Source: Neelides folsomi | Taxonomy: Eukaryota > Arthropoda > Collembola > Neelipleona > Neelidae | Length of the DNA stretch: 64,000 bases | Direction of reading: 5' to 3' | Assembly (NCBI GenBank): GCA_034687125.1 | Contig: JAQGBZ010000239.1 | Coordinates: forward strand, 34,070-98,069 | Shown here: piece after piece, positions 39,824-53,600 of the stretch | Numbering within the stretch: position 1 is the first letter of the stretch | How the letters are laid out: each line of letters opens with the position of its first letter | Notes under the pieces: generated by a model | What the model saw: only the letters and a program-made list of their open reading frames with translations | Databases searched by the model: none | Told to the model about the DNA's origin: nothing | Position numbers and translations under genes: made by a program

Positions 39824-40102
39824 ATGAGCAAAAATTTTCCTTTGGCCTCAGTCCCCGGTTTGAAAATATCGTTGAATAGAGTTAAACGACGTATTAAGTT
39901 AAAAAGTCACACTTACGGCAAAAAGTATTCCAAATTCGTGTACTTGAGAATGAGTAGGAGGAGGAGGAAAGCGTGGAAAAGTGAAAGAAAGGGGCAAAAG
40001 GTTGCGCTTAAACTCTCATTCTCCGCTAACCGGAACTCGGGAGAAAAAGAACTTGGAAGGGTCTTGATTGAAAGTGAAACTGGAGTAAACTGGAATGTTT
40101 AA
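39824..40102 (+). CDS. Orphan basic 92-aa open frame (doubtful)
   Basis: A plus-strand frame coding for a very basic protein, with over a quarter Lys and Arg and clusters such as RMSRRRRKAWKSERKGQK. It has slightly higher GC than its surroundings, and an AATAAA overlaps the stop region. I do not recognise it. It could be a chance frame, or a small nuclear or ribosome-associated protein if real. Confidence 0.15.
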   Translation: MSKNFPLASVPGLKISLNRVKRRIKLKSHTYGKKYSKFVYLRMSRRRRKAWKSERKGQKVALKLSFSANRNSGEKELGRVLIESETGVNWNV

Positions 40103-43100
40103 TAAATATTATTATTATATATTCTCCTTGTCTTGTATGTAATGGAATCTTTATACTAATATTACGTTATCTATGCCATGAATTAAAATAATGGTAGTGA
40201 AATTGGAGCTTATTAATATAGGTATGTGTAAGATAATTATAATGCGTGAGAATTTCCTTACAAGCTATAAGTGTCAATTTTTCCCCAAAACAAATTCTGT
40301 GGTCTATCATATACATAAACATCTGTAATACAGCGAGATATTATCTACTTTAAATATTAAAATTGTAATAATAGACAATAATAACAATATTAATAGTACA
40401 TAACATGTAAATATACTATAGAAAAGGTCACACATATTTACATAAGTAAGTAGAGTACGTAATATGAGTATATAATAATTTCGCGCTACACACGGGTATG
40501 GATTTCGGCTTGAAGGTTGAATTTATCGGCACTTATTGTTATAAATAGTTAGAGGTAAGAATTTGTAGTTATATTGCGCATCTTAAATATACGTATTAAA
40601 TATTAAAAATTATTTGACTAGGATAAATCTCAGGCGACTTGTGCTCCATCCTTAAAAATAAGGAATAATGAGAAAATCCGAAGAATTCTAAAAGCCTTAC
40701 CAAGTTCACCAATTAACCCTTAATGGATTCAAATCAGAATCTTGACAATAATTTATCTAATTCAATTTCGTATTCCAGAGTCATAAAAAGGGGAAGTCCG
40801 TCGTTGAGCCTTAGACTGGAACTTGGTAAGGAACTTGGTAAGGAGAAAGAATGAGGGTCAATTAGGCTGGTTCATATAAATAATTAGGCTAAGAAATTGG
40901 GAGTGTGTGGGACCTGGTCGTTCCTCTTGAATAGCGAGAGGAATGAAGACATATGATCAGTATTAGTAGTTTTTTTATACACACACTCACACACATGGAG
41001 AACATTAATTTACCCCGATGATTTATCAAGAATAAAAGTGACCTCTCTCCACCACTCGCCACTCAACTCGTGGTGAAGACCTCCGCCTTTTTTACAATTA
41101 TTTTTCTTCGATAGGAGAATTGAGCGTTTCTGGTGAAATATGTGGGTTGACCCTGGTGTTCCCTCAATGAATTGCTGAATTTTCTTTTCCAGCAGCATGT
41201 CGACCGAGATGACGCTTCCGAAGAATCATCCCACGACCCTCCCCCTGAAACACAAAATTCCATTAATTGGACATCTTCTAACGATACACCTGGGATCTCC
41301 AAGTGCTTCCCTTGGCTCTCATCTCCATTTCCATATATGCTGCTCAAATTTACATTTCTCTCTTCCCCTTTCACTTCACTTCATAAATGATCATTAGGAG
41401 AATGAGAGATACCGCAATAAAACATCTACACTGCTTAAATTCTAATTACTAAAAACTCAAAATACGAATAATTACTAATAATTCCCTAATTGGAAATTGA
41501 AAAATTTAAGGTAGAATCATGAAGAATAATAGTTACACAAATAACTCTACCATTATATAACTCTCTACTTTCTATACAACTTTCTCTATATAACTAATAT
41601 TCTTCTCTACTACTATGCATATAAAACTTTTTCAATTCATAATCATTTAAAATGATGGATTGAATAAAAGCTTATGAAGTATTGTCAAATAACTATCATA
41701 AGCTATCGCGAACATTAATCAATATATAAATTGATATTAGCCATATAAAAGTCGGAAAGAATGTTTGGATAAAATTCCGCTAGCGTGAGAAATATAAGGA
41801 AATTAGAAAGAGCGAATACAGCGATCGGAAGCGAGTCGTAATCCTCAAGTATATAGATTTAGGAATTTGGCCCAAGCCTACTAATGAAAAGGACCATCAA
41901 AATGTAAGTATATATACGCATGTTGATGACACAAATGTTGTATATGCATTTAATAGGGAGGATGGGTTGCGAAGGCGTTGAGATCTTCGAGTGACTTCGA
42001 GGATCGATCGGGGAAAGGAAGGGGAAAATAAATACTCGACTCCCCCATATTTATGATTACAGTGCCAATAAACTTGCAATCCATATTTCTTTCACATCTT
42101 ACTCAAATTTCGTGGCTCCTTTGAGGCCACCCTTTTCATCTTACTTCAATTCGGACCACACGATTCACCCAATTTCAATCTCTTCACTTGTCAAATCCTC
42201 CAAGGAAGGAAATTCTTCACAAAATTCCCAAAAATGTCATTTATACTTTCTACAAAGATACGACGAGCAAAAACATCTCCACGTGTCGGAGCCATGAAAG
42301 ATCTCATAATTTGATACGCGATGAAACATTCCTTTGATTTATTGCTAAATAAAAAGTTAATTATTTTCTTTATCAAGATCCCAATATCAAATACCTTTGT
42401 GTTTTATTATTGCTTTCCTCACTACTCATTTCATCTCCTACTCTTTTCCTAGGATTATTTTCTCATAATAAAGATATCAAGTGTTTTATTATTCTTTCAT
42501 TTTAGGAATGAGATTAAAATATTAAAAGCCTCCTCTTTTTGTCTCTATTGATCGGACAGAGTTTTCTCAAATCCTGTCATCGTCCTCGTCGCGTCGTCTT
42601 CTTCACAACTTTTCTCCGGAGCGAATCCTAACCGGATGATCTTTTATAAGTAGGAGATAAGAAAGTTATACAGATATCTTATCATTCTCGTGTCCCCATT
42701 GGTATACTTCCTACACCCTCCCTTCATACACTCCGAATCATCGCTTATGGATCATTTTATAAGTATTTGTATTACGTTGGATTCATACATATCACTTCTG
42801 ACTCACAATCACTATCTAGCATTAGTATAATAATATCGCATGATATTTTAGGTCAAATATTTTATACCATGCATCAGGTATAACATACAACTATTTTATT
42901 ACACCAGGGGGATCCTTCCTAGTACATAAATCCTTACCATATAACCACCCAGGTTTTATAAATTCTCATACATAAGGTATTTCCTTTTTCATCTTTCACA
43001 CGACCCAAAACTTTGATCAAGGAACCGATGATGGAAACATTTTTTCAAACTTTGATAACAGGGACGAACTATGTAAACTTATTGTATTAGTGAGAGCTCG

Positions 43101-44680
43101 TCGGAAAAAAGAGATTTGGATAATAACACCGAGGATTTCCGTTCTAATTAGCTCCAAGATAGATGATGGAAGTTGAGAGAAGTGAAAGTGAACTTCCAGC
43201 CCATCAACCCTCCAATGTATCGGGCCACGAGCGAATGGAAATTTCAACTGCTTGGAAGAAATGCCTTCGAAACCCATCAAGTGGACATATGGAACATTCC
43301 CTCACAACTTCTCTCATTCTCTCCCTTTAACAACTTCACTCCAAAGACTCGAAACAGAGCTACTCACACTTAAATTGAAATATTGAATTGTACATAGAGA
43401 ACCCATTCAATATTCTCCTTTATCTACGCAATTCCCTTCTCGGTTATCTATACACACCTTAAGGGTTAATTTATCCATTTCCCTTTCTCGATCTTTCATA
43501 CATACTGATACACTAGAAAAAGAGTAAGCATACTGTTGTGGGCGTAGCGATTTTTCTTCTCAGTCAACCAATATGTTTTAAGAGCTATAAAGTTTCCTGG
43601 TTCATAAACTTTTATTAGTTATGTATGTTGGGACGTATGGAGTTTGGAAAAATGCAAATCTTTGTCGTATGATACAAAAAAACCAGTCGTAAAAGTCCTC
43701 AATGGGTATCGGGAGGAAAATGAAAGTCAAAGTCATTTGGGAAGAAATGGGAAAGGTTGAAGTTGAACCAAACTCTCAGTTATGAAATATCATACAAGTT
43801 ATATTTTGTAAATGGAAAGAGTATCATTCTTTTGTGTGGGAACGTGTGGCAGAGGTTTCCGATCCTCAAAGCCTCCTTCTTTCTCAATGATCGATGATGA
43901 GTGGCGAGGATGGAAAATATTATCTATTTTCAGGGAGCAGAGGCGGACTTTGACTCAACGCGATTCTGCAGAGTGAACCCATTTCACAGGGAAAATAACG
44001 AGGGCAATTATTCTGCCTTGTAATGTGAGGGAATTGAATCGAGTGAATGGCTCTTGTCCTCCCTACAAAGGCCATTTCCCTAATGAGCCTATATGAATCC
44101 TCATAGAAAATATAATGCCAATTTCGTCAAGACTCAAACATAATTAGCTTCAGCCTCTTCCGTCCCACAGAAGATCTCCAATTATGGGAAAAGCATTATT
44201 TCCCTTCCCTAATTCTCTTCCAACCCCACAACATGATGGGGCCAATAGGGCAGAAATAATAATTACTTGTGCTCAAACATAAGAACATAAGCTTCTTTCC
44301 TTTGCCCTACTCTTTTACAAAGCACCATACATATTAGTAATTAGAAATATTAGTATACGCAATGTATATTTAAAACAAATGATCTCTTCCAAAATGTGTA
44401 TCATAAAGGAGAGAAATTCATATTGTAAATGCCATGAAGGCAACTATGATGAAATTTATGAAAGAATATCGAAAGGGCAATTCACTTTATACTCAATTCG
44501 AGCTTGTTAGAAAATACATAGGAGCAACATACAGAGTAATCTGAATGAGTTAGAGAATTAATGTAAAGTAATAGATATGCTTTCAAATTACAACTCCTTT
44601 CCGATCAAAAAGCATTGTTGGTTTTAAGCGTAAAAGCACGGTAAGATTGTGAAGGAATTAAAAAGGGGAACCTTAAACAA
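40103..44680. other. Intergenic region downstream of the nicotinic receptor gene
   Basis: Contains no convincing coding exon. Some stretches (41030-41390, 42540-42660, 43140-43370) are GC-richer with overlapping open frames on both strands and no family resemblance. The part nearest 44680 probably includes the 3' UTR of the receptor gene. Confidence 0.4.
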
Positions 44681-47600
44681 TTACTGGACAATGATGTGAG
44701 GGGCGGAGAGGAGCACCGCCACTGTAGCAATGATCGTGAATGATGTGAAAACGAAGAGGCAAATTCGGTCAACGACCATGGCAGCAAATTTCCAATCTCC
44801 CACGACCTCCTGATCCTCCTCGGCTTTCCGCATCCGAGTGGTGATGAAGCGGAGTTCACGGAGAATGGATTGAAGGTCCCGTTGAGCCATGGCACAGGGC
44901 GAAGACACGTCCGCGTCCATCCGCAGATAGGAAGTAGACATCCTCACGTCGTCGTCCATGTCCAGGACATTGGCAAGGAGGGACTTTGAGGAACGGTTGC
45001 GAATATTCGCCATTGCCTTCGCCTCCTGGTCTCTTCGCAAACTTTTCCGGGTTATCTTCTTACCCGGGCGGTTCATGCGAAGAATCCACGGAAGCCACCG
45101 AAGAAACAATGTCTTCACCTTTATCCAAATACTTTTCAATTAATTCCATAAATATTAAATTATTCTTCACTTCCTTATTACAACTTATTTAAAGATAAAA
45201 TTATAATCCTTAGTTAGCACATTGATAAAGACGTAGTTTTGATGTAAATATTTTCCTTTAAAAGTTTTAGATTGATAAATGAAAATTTTAAAATTAAATT
45301 CATTATTTGAATTAGGTATGTAAATAATGATAAGGTATCGGTAAACCAATATTAAACTTTCAAGAAATTGTCTGTTGCTTTTCACAATGATAAAATAAAG
45401 TTAAATGATCAACAATCTAATGGTTTCTTTTCTTTTGGATCTATTGAGTTGGATTGGAAAATGGCGGATTTAATTGGAAGCGGATCTCGAATGAACTTAA
45501 TTTAGAAAGATAAGTAATTTGTGGGAGAGGATTTTAATGAATAAGACTTTCATCATTACAAATCGATCCAACTGAGGAGGAGAGGCATTAATTATGAAGA
45601 ACACAATTTACATAGTAGAGTTCCACTCAAGTTGAATCCGAAGAAGTGAATTGCCTGGTCTTTGTTCTCAGCCTAGGAGGGGAATGTTAACCCAGTGGCC
45701 TCAAATGTGAATCTCAATGACCAGGAAGGCTCTTTCAGGCTCCTGTGACGGATAGATTCCTCTCCACCACACGAACACATTTTTCGCAACGTGGGCTCAT
45801 TTGAATAATGGGATTCCCCAAGTGAACTCTTCCTAATGGACTCACATGTAAATAGAGTCGAGGAGAAAACCTTCTCCGATTGCATTACATTCACTTCCAG
45901 ACCCAATTTCCCCTACTTGAAAGTAATATTAGCCATTAGAATAGGAAACGTGCTCTCACGAGAACTCCACACACTTTTCAAATGAAACTCAATACCCCTC
46001 CAAATCTCATTTACATCCTTTAATTTCTCAAGAGCTCCTTCTCCCTCATAAAAGACATTTTATATTTCTCCTCAAATATTAATTAAACATATTTCCCTCT
46101 CTCTGATCTGAGAAATTGAAGGTGAGTTTGTTGGGGAGAGAGAAAGTCTTCCCATTAACTCTCCTCATATTTATGGAGAGAAATGTCTTTAAACGACGAG
46201 TTTCATCTCCACGGTGGTTTCTCATAAATGAAGCATGAGGAAAATTTAGTCCTTTTATCTCCAACTTCCCAACTTTGCAATTAATTCTCATATCAAATGA
46301 ACGATTGGGATTTACTACCACTCAAATCCCCCGTATAAAAGACGTTGAGGAGGAGATAGGTAATTGAACTCCCATTCTTACTTTATAACTCTCCGCACGA
46401 AAGTCCTCAACGAGTCCATAAAGGAACTTTGAACGCATTGACATCCCCCACCAATGGCCATAGCCTATAAAAGTGTCAATATGCAATGATTACCCATGGC
46501 GGCATTTCGTGCATGTTGGCAGTCCTATGATGATAATTGAGTACGACGACGGTGAGGACGACAGAAGAGGCGACCATGAACATGATACAGTTGAAGTACG
46601 TTCCTAATCATAATAAAATCAATTAACAAAAGGCCCTTCCCCACCCTTCATCAAAACATTCCACAGGAAGCAAAGAGAGAGACAACAACAAGGAAGAGCA
46701 AGTCAACCCAACATTAAGATACATATAATTAATGTATTTAGAAACAGGCAGAAGGAAGAGACAGAAATTCCATGCTGTTGTATTTACAGTAATAAAAAAT
46801 GTATTAAAGCGGAATTCATTTGGCTGTTCACAAAAGAAGCGATGATGCGAGTTGGAAAATTATCAATCTCATTATTATTCCGTTCAGAGGACCGTTTTTT
46901 AATTACTCACAACTGGGGCTGAGGGAAAAAAAGAAAGGAGGATGATAAAAGGAAAGTGGAGAAAAAAGTTTGGCTCGTATTTTTGTTTAAATAATACGTA
47001 TCCTCTCCACTTCACTTCTCCACTTTTCAAAATGTTTAATTAAAAGGAGAAAAGTTACGTGTGTCTATACATAGTAATGTGAATGTCCTGAGATTTCATA
47101 TTGGGCCTACAATGAATGTACACTACGAGGTTTTACATGGCTTAATTCCACTTTTTCCACTTTGAAGAGGAAAAAGTTTAAATCAACTCTATGTTAAGTT
47201 ATCTCATATGCAGATAAGTGATATATTAAAGAGTCTTCTACTACAAGTTAGTACATAAGATACGTTATTAACGTAATGCCCACACACACTAGTTGAAAAG
47301 CGATTCCCAATTATTCAAAGAAAACTTTTCAAAACTAAGGGGAAACTTTGTTGAAAACACTCGAGGAAAAAACGGAGTGCAAAAAGCTGGAAAAACAGTG
47401 CGTGGTGAAATTTCACGCAAAGGGAAATTTTGCAAAATTCAAAAAGCCGCGTCGACGGAAATTCAAAATCTAAAATGGGGGCCAGACAGGACAAAGACGG
47501 AAGTTCTCTGCAACCGTTTGTTGGGTCGGATGGGTGAGCAAAATGCAATTAATGTCTTTTGGACACTAGGAAGTTTACAAAAGTACGTGAGTTCTACGTG

Positions 47601-50600
47601 GCTCACAAAACAATCAAAATACAATCGATTAATCTTATGGACAAAAACACGTCTGTGAGTGCGAAACACTAAAATCACTCCGACGAGTTGGTCTGTCGTC
47701 TTAAAAATTGGTAAAATTGGAAAAACAATGAAGAAATCAAAAAATTCTTCATTTGAGTCATAAAAGAAGAAAAGTTCATGTTCGCTTACGGAAATCCGCC
47801 ATGGTTTAAAAACACGCTCACTCACCATTCAAAACTCTGTTGGATCTCCCAAAAACTCAAAGGTTCAATTATTGGTCAATGTAAACAAATATGTTCCTCT
47901 ATTGTATTCATTTGTATTATCCTTAATTACCTAATTAATTAATATGTATAGGTATGTAATCTATGTAGTCGATAAGTAAATACATCATGTAATTATTTAC
48001 AGCATTTCTACAAAATTGTTTGTACAAATAATGTATGTACATACACTTTGATTCGGATAAATTTATTAAAAGTGCTCTTAAAGTAATTAAAATGAATTCA
48101 TTATATTAAATGCAGGTGTATTTACATTATAATAATAAAAGTGATATAATATTAATTAGGCAAGTATAATTAATTAAGGTATAGTAAAAACCTTTTCAGC
48201 TATCATTCGGGATAATTAGTCATAAATAATATTTACATTTAAGACATGTTAATTACATATTATATTAGGTCAAATGGCGATTGTCAAATCGTAAAATTGA
48301 AAAATGTTTTTAGAGAAAAGTCGCGAAAGCCTCAAAAAAGAGGACGAAGATGAAAATTCAAAATAGCAAAATGCTATATCATTTGTAAATATTAAAAAAT
48401 TGATTTGAGAAAGTGTTAGTCATTTAATAAAGCTTACTCAATTTACACGCGAGAACCTCAATGAAATAGAATTAAAATTGATCGACAATAAATTGAAAAC
48501 GAAGACGAGTTGAAGTACCTAAGAGGGGAATTGCATCTGAGGTTTTGGGAAGCAAATCAGCGACCAACATCGAAAATACAGTTAAAGATAGCAATATCGT
48601 TACACCTGGAAATCATATATGAAAATCATTTTGTAAAACTTTTCCTTGAATGTTGACATTTTCCCTCCTTGACTCCTTCCCTGGGCATAAGGAGCCAAGG
48701 AGTTTGGAATTCAAATCCCGCCTAGTTATACCATGTCATAAAGTAATTAGTTGAAACAAGACTTACATAATAAATTTCATTACATCGTGTTTCAAGTTGC
48801 GAGAGATCTTTCATGAGGTCATTTCACCAGGAGATTTGGCAAATCTCTTCCAAGGAACCATTAAACTTCCTCCCCAACGAACTTAAATTTCCATCTTTCT
48901 CCAACTTTATAATTCATTATAGATAATAATTTCGCAGGTCTGTGCAAAGTTAACTTTCTCTCTCAACTTCCCCATTTGTCATCATAAGAGGAAAATTTCC
49001 ATCCAGTGCCCTTTTCATCTCGTAGCCCTCATTACGAATGAGAAGTTTTCTCGCGACTAATAACACTTTATTTTTAAACTAACTTACTTAACATGTATCA
49101 ATAGTCCTTGTGAGTTGTTGGTCTTAACTTTTTTTTAAAATTATATTAATAGCCATAAGATCTTGTTATTCCAAATGAACGGAGATAAGTTAATTGTGTA
49201 GTTAGTAGAGAAAGTACATTTAAAGACTCACATAGAAGGCTGTAAAGAAAGGATAGAGGGAAACAGCTGAGCCAATGAGCAAAGGCACGCCCACAGTTCA
49301 AATCAAAATCAGAATGTCGATTGGGAGGAGAAAAGAAGAGACAGAGAAGAAGATACATTTAAAATGTATTGATGAAAGAGGAGGTAATAGAATTAAACTA
49401 TGCGGAAAAGGGCTCTGAGCGTAATACCTAACAGCGGAATGGCGTCAGAGACTTGAGGAAGTGTTTCCGCAACCAAATTGAGAAATACCGTTAATGACAG
49501 CAGTATCGTAACTCCTAAAGAGAAATGATCGGATCTCAAATAAATTATTAAGATAAGACTTATTCTTTTTTCATTCACTCTCTTCACAATCCCGCAATGA
49601 CGAATCCCTTTTTTGATCATTTTTGACCAAGACCATCTCCCATGACTCTTCCGGGGAGTAATGGGACAAATAATTAAGAGTCGAGACCAACGGGCAAGGC
49701 TTGCTAAGCCCTTTCGGATGCTGTTTGACTCTCAAGTCTTTTACCGATAAGTGGGACAGCGTCGGACGTGGAAGGCATTTTTTCGGCGACTATGTTGAGA
49801 AAGACGGTAAGCGAGAGCAATATGGTTACCCCTAAGAAAATCTCATGTTAATTTCCCCCAATCCCCGACCTTCTCCTTCCCATCAAATAACGTTGAGTGA
49901 GAAGTAAACACTTCGACCGGATGGCCTTACCGAGAGTCAGTTTTTCTCCAGAGTCGGGTGGCAGAGTGAATCCCAGGAGGGCCATCGAAGAGATGAGGAC
50001 GCAAGGGACGATGAGGTTGAAAAAGTAATACAGTGTCCGTCTCCGGATGTGAATCGTGTAAGTGACATCGATGAACGGTTCAGGACAGCAGGCGTAAGTG
50101 ATCACGTGTCGTTCCCCCGGCATTCCTTCAAGATTGAAACTCAATTACAAAATCTGGATCTTTTTAACCTCAATATAAGTCAATAACTCACTCATATGTC
50201 GTAGATAATGAAAAAATGATGTGATTTAAAATTTGTATTGTAATAATATATAGAGAAAATGTAATTACTCTCTATATTATTTAATATTTAATATGTTGAA
50301 TCATATCGTTATAAGGTTGAACGTTCACATAAATAATCAGCCTTTTCTAAATCGCTCCCTAATTCACATCAACCAGTTAAGAAAAATGTCGCGTATTATA
50401 GCCATTTAATAAATTTTTAACTCCTACTAAATTCTTAAATAAGTATGACCAAGTGATGGATCATAGAAGATTAACGAAAGCATTAAAGTGATCTATGAGG
50501 AAAGTTGAAGACATTCACCAATAAGCTCCCATTCTCCATTGGTAATGAAACTGGACAAGTCCCCGCCAAGATCATCCTTCATGGCTAGGTCGAGCTGAGA

Positions 50601-53600
50601 GAGAAAATGAATTACGATCTGATTTACAGTCGATTGATATCTGATATCCAACCTGGAATCCATCGTAGGTCCAACTCCCAAACTTCATATCACACTTTTG
50701 ATCGTCGAAGGGGAACCAAGTGATGTCGATCTTGCACGTGCTCTTGAAGATCCCAGGGGGAATGTACGTGCAGCTCCCGTTGTTCCTCAACACGATGTTC
50801 GTGTGAAACGTTCCATCGAACAGCTCGTCCGCACTGAAATGCAGAAATAAGAGGAAATATTACAAACACCTGTCACAGAGAAAAGGGAAATTCATTCAAG
50901 ATATTCAAGAGACATTCAGACATTTCCATACAATACATTACATTTTTTTACATTACCCTTCCGCTCTTTCAATATTTAAAGAGCAAGCAAAGAGAAAGGG
51001 TTTGTTCAAATCCTGTTGGTAAATTCCCTCATTGTGTATTCAATATGTGTGGATTGAGAAGTCGAAATTGTAATGAAGTTATTCATAACTTTAAATCATG
51101 TGCTTTACATTCCTAATATTCTAATCCTTTTGACTTTCCTCTGAGGTGAACGGGAATAATTAAACCTGACAAGGGCCGCATGTGAAATTCGAACGTAATT
51201 AATCAAAAGGCCCATTCCACCTAATTCCCATACTGATGTTTCATTAGTACATGAGTAATTGATTGTCCAATAGATCAGTGTCAATCTGTCATCAAAATGT
51301 TTGACTACAAATCCCACATCGAATTACACACCTAACGACTATACCTAAGGTTCTAAAACGATAATAAGAAATAGTTTGTGAAGGCATAAATTCTTCATCT
51401 GCCTCATCGATTCCTCGAAGGAGTGGAGAGGGGCAAAGGAAGGTGAAAGTGTAAAAGGAGATTTTTGTTAATTTTCTCCACCTCATAATTTATGGTTGGT
51501 CGGAGGAGGATTTATTGTCAGCCTCATTTACCTTCCTCATAAATGTGGAAGGTTTTGAGGAGGCGGAAGGGACGTAAATCATGAGTAATTTTTACGACCT
51601 CCTCCTCTTCCTGTTGCTCGACAAAGACATTTTCTGAAGGGCGTGAAAGTAAAGCCAAGGGAGACCCGGGGGATTCTCCGAATCCCAAATTCAGAGGAAA
51701 AACACTTTTTTGGAGATCCGCCAGCTAAAGGGACACTACCACATCATGGCCTTTTAATTTATGGTCAACACGTACACCACCGACCTGTAGAGGAAATTCA
51801 CCAATAATAAAATAGCAATATTGGGGAGCTTAATACGGAAATCTCATCGGATCTCTCCTCCTATTACACAACAGCTTTTCCCTCCTTCATATTGCCTTTT
51901 TTAATGTTCCGACTTGCCTTCCGCCCTTTTCCGCCTCAACTTTTCATCCCCAGATGTTTATGCGTAAAGTTCGTTCACCTCTAAAGCGGTTAAATTATAA
52001 ATACTGGTCTAACCTTTGAATGCCAAACTTTTACTCTTATTATTCATTTAGATACTTTTGACATTTTTACGAACTTATTAGAATCCGACGTTTTCAGGTT
52101 GATTAATTTTACGCTTTTGCTCATTCCAAGACGTTTGAAGTGTAGATGTAAAAGTATACTTCAAACATGATTCGAACTACTATTGTAAGTATAAATACGA
52201 TATTATGTATTATTCAAAATATTGTGAATTCATCATAATGGCATATTTTTGAAAAGAATCTATTTGTAAAAAGTCCTTAGGACTATTGTATGTATGAAGA
52301 TAGTAAGATTTAATAATATTTTTGACATTGTTAGATGTGCGGAAGGGGGAAAGTTTTCAAAAGAAAAGAAAGGAAAAGAATAAAATACATACACGGTAGC
52401 TCAAATTTCCAAACTTATCGATCACATTCTGAGCATGAGATTTGTCCCATTACCTATTGTACATGAGGACGTCGGGTCTCCAGAGTTTATTTGGCTGGAT
52501 TCGGACATTATTGACGTTTCCATATGACGATGTGTTCCAAACCAAATTGTAGTCACTCCATTCCTGAAAATAATTAAAATTTTGATATTGAATAAAATCT
52601 TTCACTGACCGAATGTTTAAATTTCATAAATTATATTATAATTAACCGACTTAAATAAATAAAATTAAAGAAACTTACCAAATTGAGCCAAAGGTTAGTT
52701 GTGAGAATTTGGTTCTTTTCATCCTGAAAATATATACAAAAACAATAAGTGAATGGTACAATATTATCACTAATTCAAATACAGAATAGTTTTGAATAAT
52801 CAACACACAATTACTTTTTACTTATAAAACAATTCATTTCACTCTCCAAAGGTCAAAGTATCATAGTAAAATCAATTATTTTACAGTATAGTATCAGTAT
52901 ATGGTAGTGCAAGAAAACGAAATAAATAAAATATATTCGTTTTAAATCTCTTCAAACTCTAATGGCACGAGGTCGAATCGTTCTTTTGTTGAAAGAAACG
53001 AAATACGAGAACAACTTAAGAAAAGAGTGAAAATGAAAGATTAGGAGTTGGAATTCCAAAAAGGCAATCCTTTCCTTTAAATCTCATAAAGTTCAATCAA
53101 CCTGAGCGTTCCTCAATCTCCTTTACGCTCAACATGATGACAGACATGATGATGAGTCAAAGCTCAAAGCTACATTATTTCTTCATCTTCGTTATAATTT
53201 ATTAACGGTTTTAGTTAAATGTCTCATAATTTTCATACCACATTGATGATCTGCATGAGCGTGAGTCCAAATGAGACCTGCAGCGTCTCGTTCTCGTTCG
53301 CGACGGGTCTTTCAAGGACGTTGTAGTCGGCGAAGAGATGGTCGAGGAGCTTTCTCTCGTTCGTTCCGCCCTCCACGCCTACAAAAGTAATTGAAATGTG
53401 AGATTTCAAACCTCGGGTGACAACTCGTCTCATTGAACAAAACAATAAAGCTACACAAGATGAGAAAGGGACTTATAATGAAAAATGTAATTCGAAATGG
53501 TTTTCAAAGAAAACGTGGAAATGGTCCTCCCATACGACTCAACCTTATAAACTTTCAAGGTATTTACCACAGAGTTCATAATGAAAAGTTTGGCAATAAT

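Noticed and set aside
48695-48725. tRNA-like T-arm (ATTCAAATCCC)
   Set aside because: The T-stem does not pair, and there is no acceptor stem or A and B box set.
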